Below, piece by piece: positions 17,258-26,175 of a stretch of DNA of 64,000 nucleotides. The stretch is from a virus: the IMG/VR virus record IMGVR_UViG_3300029915_000731, positions 36,341 through 100,340 of that record. One strand, written 5' to 3'. The notes below the pieces were generated by a model that had not been told where the DNA came from, did no database searches, and saw only the letters and a program-made list of their open reading frames with translations. How positions within the stretch are numbered: the first letter of the stretch is position 1; each line of letters begins with the position of its first letter. The translations under genes were made by a program, and so were the position numbers.

Positions 17258-19591
17258 ATGAGTTCTCATGATGACTACACCGTCTATAAGATGCCGATGT
17301 CGGCACCGACCCGGAATGATGCTATGTACCGGGTATTCCTCGCCACGGTTCTCACCGTGGATTACGAGCGAAAGGTGCTTACCCTTGAGAATACCAGCAC
17401 AGGGGTAGTTTACACTGAAGTTGCAGCCCTTCCGGCAAACGCTGATTCTTTCGAGTCCACCGATATTCAAATGCCGGAACAAGGCACAAACTGTCTAGCT
17501 GTCCCCCTTTTTTATCAGGGTGGTTATGTGCAGGTGGCCATCATCAATTACATGGCCTCGCAGACTACGAGAGCCATCGACAACATCGCCATGAAGTCGC
17601 TGCAAAATGTGGAAGGTTACAACGAGCGTAAGCGTGGTAACTACCGCAAGGCGTACCCCGGCCAGAAGACTGTTACCATGTCGCAGGGGTACACAGAGAA
17701 AATCGACATTGGTTGGGATAGGTCTTCTCAAGATTTATCCCGTGATAAATTGGACACCCACCGTCGTACTTGGACGCAGATTACCGGGCGTCGGGTTTCC
17801 TATACTGATGCAGGGTTGGTATTTCAGGGAGCGGTTAATCGCCCCGATGCTACGGGCGTCACCGGGGTCATACTCCCAGACGGCTCTAAGGAATTCGTAG
17901 TATACCTCACGCCGGGGGCTCAACCCACAGACCGTTACGTCTCAGGCAAGCAGGATGTTATCCCCTTCGTTGAGAACACAACTCGCGTGCAGGAGTTCGC
18001 CCTAGACTACCCACTTCCGAACGAGATTCTCCAGACCGATTTACTGGACACCGTGCTGGGCACGACAGCCAACCCGTGGAACCGCACCGTAGTGAAGACT
18101 CTAGGTGGGGTTTCCTACGACGACAACGCCTATCTCATCAACCAGACTTGGGATCATCCAACGCAGGGTAAGCCACTCGGGCCGACTATCGCAGAGGGAA
18201 TCACCCCTAAACGTCGCGGCTTCATGATTGAGAAGTCAGAAGGAACGCTGGTAGGTTACAACCGCTTCGACAAGGGAACTTACGGCAAGGTGCTGAAACC
18301 CGTCTACACCTCCATGGACGTTGCCGGGAGATTCGGAGCCAACTTCGACACAGGCTACAATGGCTGCACGGAGTCCACCGACCATGCGGAAGCCCGACTT
18401 GCGGCCTCGGCTTACTCAGTCCGTTTCGCCTACGAGTACAACACCACTCGCTGGGACATCACCAAGGAGGGATTGGTTCAGTTTGAAATTGGTGCAACCC
18501 TCCCCAAGGAAAACATCAAACTTCAGGGTGGATACGAGCACCCACATGGAGCAGGTCGCTCCATGGAAGGACACCTCGTTGGCTCACTGAAGCTAGTTGT
18601 TGGAAAGAATCGGGATGAGGAAGATGCAATTGATTTGCAAGCCCTTGGTCAGACAGTCCTCCGCCTTGGTGCGGATGATAGGTCGCTACCTGATAGGGGC
18701 CGCGTCGTCCATACCCAGAGTCGGGCTCAAGGGGACGCTTCAACTCCCCGTTCGCTCCAGTATTGGACTTCGCCAAAACTGAAGGCTGCCACGGGCTCCG
18801 ATAGTTACACGCTCGATGCCGGGAGTAAGACAGTGGGGGAGGGAATCTCCCTTCGTCTTGCTACGGATGGGGCTTTAGTGGGTCGTCTCGGGGCTCGTGA
18901 CCCCTTGGTAAAACGCCGCCATTTGATGAACGGTTATTCAGATGGACAGGGAACCCAAAAGGTGGATGTAAACTCAACTACACGGCAAGACTCACATTCC
19001 CCGGGTCGTCCAGCCTACCCAGCCGGGGACACGAACTACGTTTTCAATAAGCGGGACTTTACTCAGGTGGGTTCCCCGCAGATTAAGCCGAACCCGATGA
19101 TTCCCTACCAGCAATGGATGGGCGACCCACTCGCGGGTAAGGGGATGGATGCTCACGGGCTCTCGCTCGATTTACATCTTGTGAGTGACGCTCTTCTTCG
19201 CATCGGACAAAACCCAGCCAGCGGACAATCACTCATTCTCGACCTTGCAGGTGGTGTGGTTCTTGCGGCGGGAGTAGATAAGCAGGGACGCTCTCTAACG
19301 GCGCAACTCGATGGTGGGGTGGAAATGACCATCGGTTCTAACAAATCCAGCCGGGGACTTCGTATCGAAGTGAATGGGGATGTCGATTTTATGGTCAAAG
19401 GCAATCGTCACGACCATGTCACTGGGGTCTACACGCTGGAGTGCTCCGATTTCCGCCAGATTTCAAAAGTAAATCATATCGTTACGGCACAGAATGTCAG
19501 AACGATGGCTTTGGGGAGCATCTACAATGAGTCGCCTGATAACAGTTCGCACAGTGGTGGTTATGGTAATGGCGGGGGGAGTGTTCTCTAA
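17258..19591 (+). CDS. Central spike-like baseplate protein
   Basis: 777 aa. The N-terminal ~120 residues (MYRVFLATVLTVDYERKVLT, PEQGTNCLAVPLF) have an OB-fold-like strand pattern as in gp5/gpV spikes. The last ~200 residues contain repeating short strands with regular Gly and Asp turns (SLILDLAGGVVLAAG, SLTAQLDGGVEMTIG, GLRIEVNGDVDFMVKG), typical of intertwined beta-helix spikes. The end is glycine-rich. Together this fits the membrane-puncturing spike that docks on the hub encoded just upstream. There is no obvious metal-binding HxH tip, so the tip may be a separate protein. Confidence 0.65.
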   Translation: MSSHDDYTVYKMPMSAPTRNDAMYRVFLATVLTVDYERKVLTLENTSTGVVYTEVAALPANADSFESTDIQMPEQGTNCLAVPLFYQGGYVQVAIINYMASQTTRAIDNIAMKSLQNVEGYNERKRGNYRKAYPGQKTVTMSQGYTEKIDIGWDRSSQDLSRDKLDTHRRTWTQITGRRVSYTDAGLVFQGAVNRPDATGVTGVILPDGSKEFVVYLTPGAQPTDRYVSGKQDVIPFVENTTRVQEFALDYPLPNEILQTDLLDTVLGTTANPWNRTVVKTLGGVSYDDNAYLINQTWDHPTQGKPLGPTIAEGITPKRRGFMIEKSEGTLVGYNRFDKGTYGKVLKPVYTSMDVAGRFGANFDTGYNGCTESTDHAEARLAASAYSVRFAYEYNTTRWDITKEGLVQFEIGATLPKENIKLQGGYEHPHGAGRSMEGHLVGSLKLVVGKNRDEEDAIDLQALGQTVLRLGADDRSLPDRGRVVHTQSRAQGDASTPRSLQYWTSPKLKAATGSDSYTLDAGSKTVGEGISLRLATDGALVGRLGARDPLVKRRHLMNGYSDGQGTQKVDVNSTTRQDSHSPGRPAYPAGDTNYVFNKRDFTQVGSPQIKPNPMIPYQQWMGDPLAGKGMDAHGLSLDLHLVSDALLRIGQNPASGQSLILDLAGGVVLAAGVDKQGRSLTAQLDGGVEMTIGSNKSSRGLRIEVNGDVDFMVKGNRHDHVTGVYTLECSDFRQISKVNHIVTAQNVRTMALGSIYNESPDNSSHSGGYGNGGGSVL

Positions 19592-22500
19592 TGGGTACAA
19601 TCGCAGCAGCAATTGTTAATCTCGATTCACAGGTAATGTCGGCGGTTAGGTCGTTGACGACGGCCACACCCCCCTCTATATCGGGCTCAGGCGGTCCAGT
19701 CCCTCTGCCCAACGAACTATGGCCGATTCAGGTTCAAAAGGACATCAATACACTTCGCAAGAAGCTCAATCCGATGGGCGACCCCGCGATTGAGAAATAC
19801 TACCATGAGGCACTTGAACAAGGTCGTTTATGTGAGAAGTCAATTGCCGACGCCCAGCATTGGCTTAATCAGAAACAAGCGCTCCTTTTTAAACATATTC
19901 AGCACTGGCTCGGGTTGAATACCCTTGCGGTGGACGGCAAACTTTCAGACAAACCGAGAGCCGTCAGATATACTGCCGACAGCCTCCGGTTCCTTCAGCA
20001 GATTAACCAATTTCAGAAGGAGATCGTCGGTCTCATCCAAGCGGTGACGACCAATATCGGGATTCTTGTCTCGATGATGAACAACATGGTGGGTATGATT
20101 CAGGCAAACCTGAACGCACTCGCTGCATTGATGGCTGAAATTTGTAACTGGGGTCTCCCTAAGATACCCGCACTTCCCAACTTTTTCAAAGACACTATCT
20201 GGCATTTCAACGGATTTAATTTTTTCCCCTTGGCTATGTTTAAGATGCCGCACCTGTCTTTAGCCAACTTCTCCAACTTTTCTTTTGCTCAATGCAATAT
20301 GGGTTTACCTAGTTCACCAAATGGCACGCCAGCTATCAATACGCTAACTCCTCCTGATTCAATGACCACGCAGGATGGGCTTACTTTCGGTACCCCGCTG
20401 TTCGTCCCCCCACTGGGTGGGCTTACCACCGACGCCGCAGCAGCCTCTACTCCTGCGGTTCCCTTGAGTAATACCACCATTCCAATTATCGACCCTACGG
20501 TGTGGAACGCCGATGCGACCCCGATGTGGGGTGCTGTCCCCGACCCGGCAACTATTGTGTCGGCCTACGAGATGCCAGCGGCTGTATATTCAGAAAATAT
20601 TGTTTCAATTGTTCCTTCGTTGCGGAGCAATACCATCGAATCAACTGACAGTGACTATAGCAACCCGAACTACACGACTCGAAACGCAGCTCTACGGGTT
20701 GCATTAGTTGAGAACATCACCCTTGCCAACGTCGTAGCATCCAACTATGACCCCTACATTACTTCAGCGTGGTTGATTTACTTGAATACCACTCGCACTT
20801 CACGACTAGGGAATTGGATTCAGAATTTTGAAGTGCAATATGCGACCTCTATCTCCCCCTCCTTGGTGGCATTGAGTAATGTGGTTCCTTGGAATAACAC
20901 GGTATCAGTGCCGACCCCGGTGCTGCCGTTGGTGTCTACCCTCACCACCATGGAAACCCCCGCGAAAGGGAACTTACTGTGGCGGTTGTCTTACATTGAA
21001 GCCGCTCTGTTAGGCTATACCCGCTGCCAGCTTTGGGACGGGTATGCCGATACGACTTACCTCTCTGGATACACGGGAGCGAATCTGGATTATGTTGCCT
21101 CGACCATTTCGAGTGCCACCACCACGGTTCTTTTAGGTGACGGTCAGGCAGAATACCCGGTAAGCTGTACATACCCTTCATCCATCAGTGGGGCGCTGCA
21201 ACAGGTCATTACGATGGCCAACACAAACATTGTGAATACTCTAGACTACCAGAGTAAGCAGCCGCGCTTCCGCTACATCTACAACCAGTTTGCAGAAGCA
21301 GTTGAAGTAGATCGCTTCAGTCAATTTTGGAGAGAGTTTAACTCCAACTTGCAGAGCCTGTTGGCGAAAGACCCTTATTTGGTACAGTTCGTTGTGACTT
21401 ATCCGGCCTCACTGGACTCGGCAATCGACCCACTAGGTAGCCCGGTGATATTCAACAACCTCAACGCCGATGCAGCCTCTCGTAATCGGACTTGGGTGCC
21501 GGGTTACTCCCTACTCAATCTCCCGATTGCCCCCCCGGTTGTTTACATGGGGGATGGTTCGGACGGAAGTAATGGGTACACCGGAAACGCCAGCGGGTGG
21601 AACGGTGACCTATTTGACCCGACCACATTTTTGGAACGTCCTGATGTTCAAGCACTCTCCATTCCAGAGCAGATGGCCATGGTCAGCACGAATCAAACCT
21701 ACGCCAGTCTCCTTTTGGCGAAGCAGGATATGCTGGATACCGCAGTTGCTCAGATTACAAACTCACAAGCAGTGCTCACCAGTTTGCTTAACATGGGATT
21801 CAAGGTGGAGTCCTCAGGGACAACTGTCATTCCTGTGGGCAGCATGACGACTTCAGTCGTGCTCGACGTTATCGACTATGACCTAACGAATAACGCCACC
21901 AGCCCCACCTCATTCACCATGCAAGCGGCAGGAAGCTACGCGGTTGCAGGACAGTTGAATTGGTCTTCTGGAGATGCAGGAACCCGGACGGTCACCGTTC
22001 TTCAGAATGGGGTGGCTATCATGACGGCCTCCATTGACACCAACACCGACCCCATTCAACTGCCGTTCTCTACGACGGCCAGCGTTGCTATTGGGGACAT
22101 CATCACATTGGAGGCAAGTCACAATCTGACGACGGCGCAGCAGATTACCACGGGGAGTTACCTCACTGTGATGCAGTACGACCCCGACCAATCCGCCGCC
22201 CAGCTCTCGACTTCCTCAAGCAACACCTTGACAGGCACGGTGACTTTTACCGCCGATGCCGCTATTCCAGCCCTCACCGCTGTTCAGGTGGGGCTTGATG
22301 GCAAGGTTACCATCCTCAACCCCACTGTAATCGCTACGGATAGCAACGGGGTCACTTTAGCCCCTCTAGTAGATGGAATCACTACCGCAGCCGTCGCCGC
22401 AGGCGGGCAGGTCTCCGCAGCTAATGCCTATGGCGGGGTGTATCAGGTCTCAGGTGCCTCATTCACTATTGGCGGCCTACTCTATGTCGGCTCGAATGGT

Positions 22501-22629
22501 GTGCTGACGCAGGATTTTACCAGTGTGCAGCAGGACTGCTCTTGGGTCATCTGTGTCGGAAGAGCCACGGCCACCGACACATTCATCTATACACCCCAAC
22601 TACCGAACCGGGTTGTCCTGACGTTCTAG
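19591..22629 (+). CDS. Large virion protein, fibre-like C-terminus
   Basis: 1012 aa. Residues ~35-190 are helical and include a hydrophobic, Met-rich stretch (NIGILVSMMNNMVGMIQANL). The middle is beta-rich and Ser/Thr/Asn-rich. From about residue 755 the pattern matches C1q/TNF-like jelly-roll heads (AAGSYAVAGQLNWSSGDAG, VTVLQNGVAI). The end (YVGSNGVLTQDF, ICVGRATATDTFIYTPQ) resembles the C-terminal domain of many tail fibres. It starts on the TAATG of the spike gene and is closed by a strong terminator. A baseplate-attached receptor-binding protein is the best guess. Confidence 0.55.
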   Translation: MGTIAAAIVNLDSQVMSAVRSLTTATPPSISGSGGPVPLPNELWPIQVQKDINTLRKKLNPMGDPAIEKYYHEALEQGRLCEKSIADAQHWLNQKQALLFKHIQHWLGLNTLAVDGKLSDKPRAVRYTADSLRFLQQINQFQKEIVGLIQAVTTNIGILVSMMNNMVGMIQANLNALAALMAEICNWGLPKIPALPNFFKDTIWHFNGFNFFPLAMFKMPHLSLANFSNFSFAQCNMGLPSSPNGTPAINTLTPPDSMTTQDGLTFGTPLFVPPLGGLTTDAAAASTPAVPLSNTTIPIIDPTVWNADATPMWGAVPDPATIVSAYEMPAAVYSENIVSIVPSLRSNTIESTDSDYSNPNYTTRNAALRVALVENITLANVVASNYDPYITSAWLIYLNTTRTSRLGNWIQNFEVQYATSISPSLVALSNVVPWNNTVSVPTPVLPLVSTLTTMETPAKGNLLWRLSYIEAALLGYTRCQLWDGYADTTYLSGYTGANLDYVASTISSATTTVLLGDGQAEYPVSCTYPSSISGALQQVITMANTNIVNTLDYQSKQPRFRYIYNQFAEAVEVDRFSQFWREFNSNLQSLLAKDPYLVQFVVTYPASLDSAIDPLGSPVIFNNLNADAASRNRTWVPGYSLLNLPIAPPVVYMGDGSDGSNGYTGNASGWNGDLFDPTTFLERPDVQALSIPEQMAMVSTNQTYASLLLAKQDMLDTAVAQITNSQAVLTSLLNMGFKVESSGTTVIPVGSMTTSVVLDVIDYDLTNNATSPTSFTMQAAGSYAVAGQLNWSSGDAGTRTVTVLQNGVAIMTASIDTNTDPIQLPFSTTASVAIGDIITLEASHNLTTAQQITTGSYLTVMQYDPDQSAAQLSTSSSNTLTGTVTFTADAAIPALTAVQVGLDGKVTILNPTVIATDSNGVTLAPLVDGITTAAVAAGGQVSAANAYGGVYQVSGASFTIGGLLYVGSNGVLTQDFTSVQQDCSWVICVGRATATDTFIYTPQLPNRVVLTF

Positions 22630-22658
22630 TTTTACCAATATTGAACTCTAAGTAGAAG

Positions 22659-22695
22659 AACTAAGTGGGTTTAGATATAACCACTTAGTTTTTTC
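22659..22695 (+). terminator. Strong intrinsic terminator of the left tail operon
   Basis: The arms AACTAAGTGG (22659-22668) and CCACTTAGTT (22681-22690) pair perfectly over a 12-nt loop, with a run of six T at 22689-22694. It lies 30 nt after the stop at 22629. Confidence 0.88.
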
Positions 22696-22799
22696 TATGG
22701 ACAAAAGAACCAACACCACCGTAGAATTAAGGTATTAGAAGTAGGAAGAAACTACGGTCAAAAGGAGCTATACGAGCACTCAATTCATTTGCAACCAAA

Positions 22800-23402
22800 A
22801 TGAAACCACTCGCTATGAAGAATTCAAAGCTACTTGTAGCCTTACTCATTTCTATTGTCTTTGGGACGACGGTTAGCGTCCTCGTGCATCAAAACCGGAG
22901 CCTCGCCCATCGACTCCACCAAAGAGATACTCAGAGGGACGAGGAACTTACCAGAACCAAAACCGAGTTAGTCCAGACCAAGAAACTCCTCGCACTGGCT
23001 CAACAGAAACTCGGATACCTCGACAAGCATAAGACTGATGTGCAGTTGACAGCATTTACTGCCATGCCCGGAAGTACCCAGTTTGCCAGTGGCCGCTCTA
23101 TCCATCATGCTTACGCTGTACAGAAGCCAGCACTGCCGGGGGATGCTATTGTGAATGTGGCTCTCTCCCCCAGCGCTCGACTCAGGTTGAACGCAAAATT
23201 CAACGACTTGTTGGTGATTACGGATAAGCGGAGCCATCAGAGGACGGTTGCAAGGTTTGTGGATACCACAGTTTCCACTGAGAGCCGCTCAGTCATCGAC
23301 GTTTTCTTTGCCGACCAAAGGACGGCTCAACGATGGGGACGCCGTCACGATTATGTTGCAGTTAACATTTCTGCGGCGGATTCCCCATTTAAAGGGTACT
23401 AG
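22800..23402 (+). CDS. Membrane-anchored 3D/RlpA-like domain protein, probable lysis or cell-wall factor
   Basis: 200 aa. A short basic N-terminus precedes one hydrophobic segment (LLVALLISIVFGTTVSVLV), a signal anchor. A coiled-coil region (residues ~30-75) follows, then a C-terminal domain whose motif ARFVDTT...VIDVFFADQRTAQRWGRR matches the double-psi barrel '3D' pattern (Asp-Thr, Ile-Asp, then Ala-x-x-Trp-Gly). Such domains occur in lytic transglycosylase-related proteins and phage lysis genes. No strong ribosome site is seen at the ATG. It starts the lysis-type region after the terminator. Confidence 0.6.
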   Translation: MKPLAMKNSKLLVALLISIVFGTTVSVLVHQNRSLAHRLHQRDTQRDEELTRTKTELVQTKKLLALAQQKLGYLDKHKTDVQLTAFTAMPGSTQFASGRSIHHAYAVQKPALPGDAIVNVALSPSARLRLNAKFNDLLVITDKRSHQRTVARFVDTTVSTESRSVIDVFFADQRTAQRWGRRHDYVAVNISAADSPFKGY

Positions 23403-23406
23403 TAGG

Positions 23407-23435
23407 TTATAATCTCTTCGTTGGTTGAAGAGGGG
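23407..23435 (+). promoter_or_regulatory. TATAAT box with conserved leader hairpin (copy 2)
   Basis: TTATAAT at 23407-23413 is a good -10 box without a clear -35. It runs into a 6-bp hairpin (CTCTTC with GAAGAG, 7-nt GTTGGTT loop) that matches the hairpin at 5479-5505 in both stem and loop pattern. It ends 20 nt before the GTG at 23453. Confidence 0.5.
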
Positions 23436-23452
23436 TCAGGTAGGAGACCAAA

Positions 23453-23698
23453 GTGCGTATCATAATCATGCAGGACGAGCTGTACCTCTATCTTAAGAAC
23501 GTAGTCAAGAACTACGCCAACAGCGGCATTGACCCGGAAGAGGGTCTTGCTCTCTACCACCTTAATCAGGTCGTCAAGAATGCTCAGTCGGTGGATGACT
23601 CACAGGCGGCGAAGGTCGCCATCTCTGAGGACGAGTCAAAGGCGATGGTCAGTGTAGTCCCAGCAGCGGCTGACACTGACCCACAGGGGATCGCTTAA
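23453..23698 (+). CDS. Small hypothetical protein
   Basis: 81 aa from a GTG start that sits 7 nt after AGGAG; an ATG five codons later is the alternative. The protein is helical at the N-terminus (LYLYLKNVVKNYANSG) and Ala/Asp/Ser-rich, likely disordered, at the end. No family is recognised. It meets the minus-strand endolysin-like gene end to end, and the two stop codons overlap by 4 nt. Confidence 0.6.
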   Translation: MRIIIMQDELYLYLKNVVKNYANSGIDPEEGLALYHLNQVVKNAQSVDDSQAAKVAISEDESKAMVSVVPAAADTDPQGIA

Positions 23699-24474
23699 TC
23701 CAGTAACTTGGTTAGGTCTATAGGGGTTTCATGGACTATACCACGTCTACACGCCACTGCGCCCCTCCTAGAGAGGGCGTCCCAAACGTATTGAGGGTTG
23801 GATAGCACACTCCTCTCGTAAGCGTAATAAAGGAGAAGTCTGGCCATCGGGTCAGTCTGGGTAACTACCTCCCACATACCTGCACATTTTAGGTTGTTGT
23901 TATGAGTGAAATCGAGAACCCCCGTGATGTCAGGGTCTGCCCCGGCTGGTAGCGGTTTGACTTTCCCCCGCGTGTTTTGCATTCCGCCAGATTGATTTAC
24001 TGTATCGAAAAAAAAGGCCTGTACACGGGTGCTGTCAGTGTGGTCTGGGACATACTCAGCGGCCAGTACCTTCGCCCGCTGCAAAATCGTTGTAATTGCC
24101 AACTGTGTCTGAGCTGCAATTGATTCTGGCTGGTTGAGTAGATTCTTCCAGCAAACCTCAGCGGCTGGGTCTACCTGAGTGGAGCCTGCGGCGATGTAGT
24201 GGTCTAGGCACCATTGGATAGCCTCGGCGGGTTTGAGCACCGCGAAGTGGTGAATATCGGAACGGAAGAAAGTCTGCATTTTATCCCACCCCATTAAGGC
24301 GGCGATACTCTGCAATAACTGTTGCAAGGTTCCTTGGCCAGCATTCCACTGTAAAATCCCTGCGCTCAACCCCTGCCCATCACTTGCTCCAGTGAGGCCG
24401 TCATATTTTGGGGTTCCGTTTTCAAACACCCCTGTTACATTCAAGCATATATCCAACATTGTTTTGTCATCCAT
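23695..24474 (-). CDS. Endolysin-like peptidoglycan or chitosanase-type hydrolase
   Basis: 259 aa from the ATG at 24474, which lies 5 nt after a GGGGG ribosome site; a TTG further upstream is rejected. The N-terminal segment VTGVFENGTPKYDGLTG followed by DGQGLSAGILQWNAGQGTL has the Glu and the DGxGxSxGxLQWN motif of lysozyme-like hydrolases (GH46-like and phage muramidases), with ENG as the candidate catalytic Glu. The rest is helical and lacks a recognisable wall-binding domain or signal peptide. It neighbours the membrane-anchored 3D-domain gene, so the two may work together in lysis. Confidence 0.6.
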   Translation of the reverse strand: MDDKTMLDICLNVTGVFENGTPKYDGLTGASDGQGLSAGILQWNAGQGTLQQLLQSIAALMGWDKMQTFFRSDIHHFAVLKPAEAIQWCLDHYIAAGSTQVDPAAEVCWKNLLNQPESIAAQTQLAITTILQRAKVLAAEYVPDHTDSTRVQAFFFDTVNQSGGMQNTRGKVKPLPAGADPDITGVLDFTHNNNLKCAGMWEVVTQTDPMARLLLYYAYERSVLSNPQYVWDALSRRGAVACRRGIVHETPIDLTKLLD

Positions 24475-24491
24475 AACACCCCCCAAATAAG

Positions 24492-25463
24492 TTACCTATT
24501 ACCCTCGTTCAGAAATTTACTTTTCCATCGGTCTTGAGTTTCGGCCCCACCAAACTGTAGTGGCTGTTGCTTCCAAGCTTTGATTCGAGATTCAATTTCA
24601 GGGATGGTAGCTTTGATTCCCCCAATGTCGCGGCGTAGTAGTGCTTGGGCGGTCACAAGAGCCTTTTCAAAGCCGTCCTCGCCCCGTTTGTAGACGCAGG
24701 GGACATCGTGGCTGTAACCGAAACGCTGCTCTTTCTCCCGCTTTGTGCCGTTCACTGAATTCACCTTGCCAGCTTCCATATTAGCGAGGGTTTCTTTGGC
24801 ACGTTGGAGACTGTGCTTCAAGGCGGCGACAAACTCAACAGCCCCCTCGGGCGATAGCTCCCACGCTGTGCATCCAGCCCCGAAGCAGATGCCGTTTCTC
24901 ATACCCCACTTCAGCTCATAGCCATGGGCGACCATCTTCCCATCGAAGGTCAACTTCTGCCGACGCATGCAGACCGGGCATACTCCCGTGTTCTGTTTGT
25001 CACGTTCAATCTGAATCTTTTGTTTGTCGGTGAGGACTGGTGGTTTGCGGCCTTTGACAATGTATGGCTTTGCGTTCTTAACCATCTCAGCTAGGGCTGC
25101 GCCCTCTTCCATCACTTGGAGAACAACGTCGATGTAACCTTCACCCTTAAATTTCTGGAGCTTCTTGACGGCACCCGGAAGATTGTTAAATTGCGGAGTG
25201 TAGATGATACTCCAACGGGGATCAGTGTTATCCCATGTTGGGTGGCCTTCACCCTCGCCGCGACGGATACCCCGCGAGGTCTCTTGTGCATACTCAATGG
25301 CCTCACCTACAACCCGTGAAATGTTCTCCCTAGCGGCCACAAAATCTTGGTTGAAGATTTGCTGGTTGGCGACCCCGGAAGTGAGTGCATTCTTAGCTGC
25401 GGGGAAGTTCTTAGCGTGACGGCTGCTGGCGGCGAAAGCGTCAATCTTGGGTGTTTCAATCAT
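24492..25463 (-). CDS. Hypothetical protein with central zinc-finger motif
   Basis: 323 aa. A cysteine/histidine cluster near residues 160-200 (CPVCMRRQ, then VAHGYELKWG and CFGAGC) probably binds zinc. The flanking regions are charged and helical, and the end has KSKFLNEGNR. No catalytic motif is visible. It lies 17 nt before the hydrolase gene in the same minus-strand unit and follows the 175-aa gene, so the three are probably co-transcribed. The family is not recognised. Confidence 0.65.
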   Translation of the reverse strand: MIETPKIDAFAASSRHAKNFPAAKNALTSGVANQQIFNQDFVAARENISRVVGEAIEYAQETSRGIRRGEGEGHPTWDNTDPRWSIIYTPQFNNLPGAVKKLQKFKGEGYIDVVLQVMEEGAALAEMVKNAKPYIVKGRKPPVLTDKQKIQIERDKQNTGVCPVCMRRQKLTFDGKMVAHGYELKWGMRNGICFGAGCTAWELSPEGAVEFVAALKHSLQRAKETLANMEAGKVNSVNGTKREKEQRFGYSHDVPCVYKRGEDGFEKALVTAQALLRRDIGGIKATIPEIESRIKAWKQQPLQFGGAETQDRWKSKFLNEGNR

Positions 25464-25470
25464 GATAATC

Positions 25471-25998
25471 CTATACGGGCACTACTGTTTCAAGGTATAC
25501 CCGGTCTTGGGCGAGGTCTAAATTCACGACGAGAGTACCGTTAATAGCGATAGAGCCAGGATCAGGGTTATAGATGACTGAGATAACGCCGTTAGCATAG
25601 GTCAAACCCCGTGGCTGAAACCCTTGAAGCGTCTGGCTGTACGAGTGGGCGATGCTCCCTAATGCAAAATTGTTGGACAAAGCGTAACTGTCTGAGAGTA
25701 AGGCCAGTAGCCAAAGGTTCAAATTGTGTGATGTTTCATCTAAAACGGCTAAAGAGGTATTTGAAAGTAGGAGGAGTACGGAATTTGGAAACGCCGCACT
25801 ACTTCCTCGATAGCTCCCGAAGGGCTCAGTTGCCCACGAGGCGGAGGCGGGGGTTACTTGGCCGTTGGAATAGAGAAACCCATCAGCGGCGTAGCCATTA
25901 TATGACGGCTGCAACTCAGGGTTGTAAAACACATCATTGTTTTTTTTCTCGATGCTTAGGGTAGCAATGATGCTTTGACTTAGGTAGTTGAATGGCAT
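25471..25998 (-). CDS. Hypothetical, virion-type beta-rich protein
   Basis: 175 aa, rich in Ser, Asn, Leu and Tyr, with the alternating strand-and-turn pattern of phage surface proteins (PELQPSYNGYAADGFLYSNG; GVISVIYNPDPGSIAING). No signal peptide or metal motif. It is the first gene of the minus-strand unit and diverges from the beta-helix protein gene at 26176. The 177-bp gap must hold promoters, but I see no clear pair of boxes there. Confidence 0.55.
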   Translation of the reverse strand: MPFNYLSQSIIATLSIEKKNNDVFYNPELQPSYNGYAADGFLYSNGQVTPASASWATEPFGSYRGSSAAFPNSVLLLLSNTSLAVLDETSHNLNLWLLALLSDSYALSNNFALGSIAHSYSQTLQGFQPRGLTYANGVISVIYNPDPGSIAINGTLVVNLDLAQDRVYLETVVPV

Positions 25999-26175
25999 TT
26001 TGACCTCAAATTTTCCGTGCTCCGCAGTTTTGAATACGTGGACAAGAAATTGGTCAACATATGGTTTTCATCCAATTGCAGGTACCACCTATGAAGCGGT
26101 TAGTCTAAAAACTGAACAAACAATTGCATACCTTTTGACTACCAAACCCATTAAAGAAGACCACAGGACTCATCT

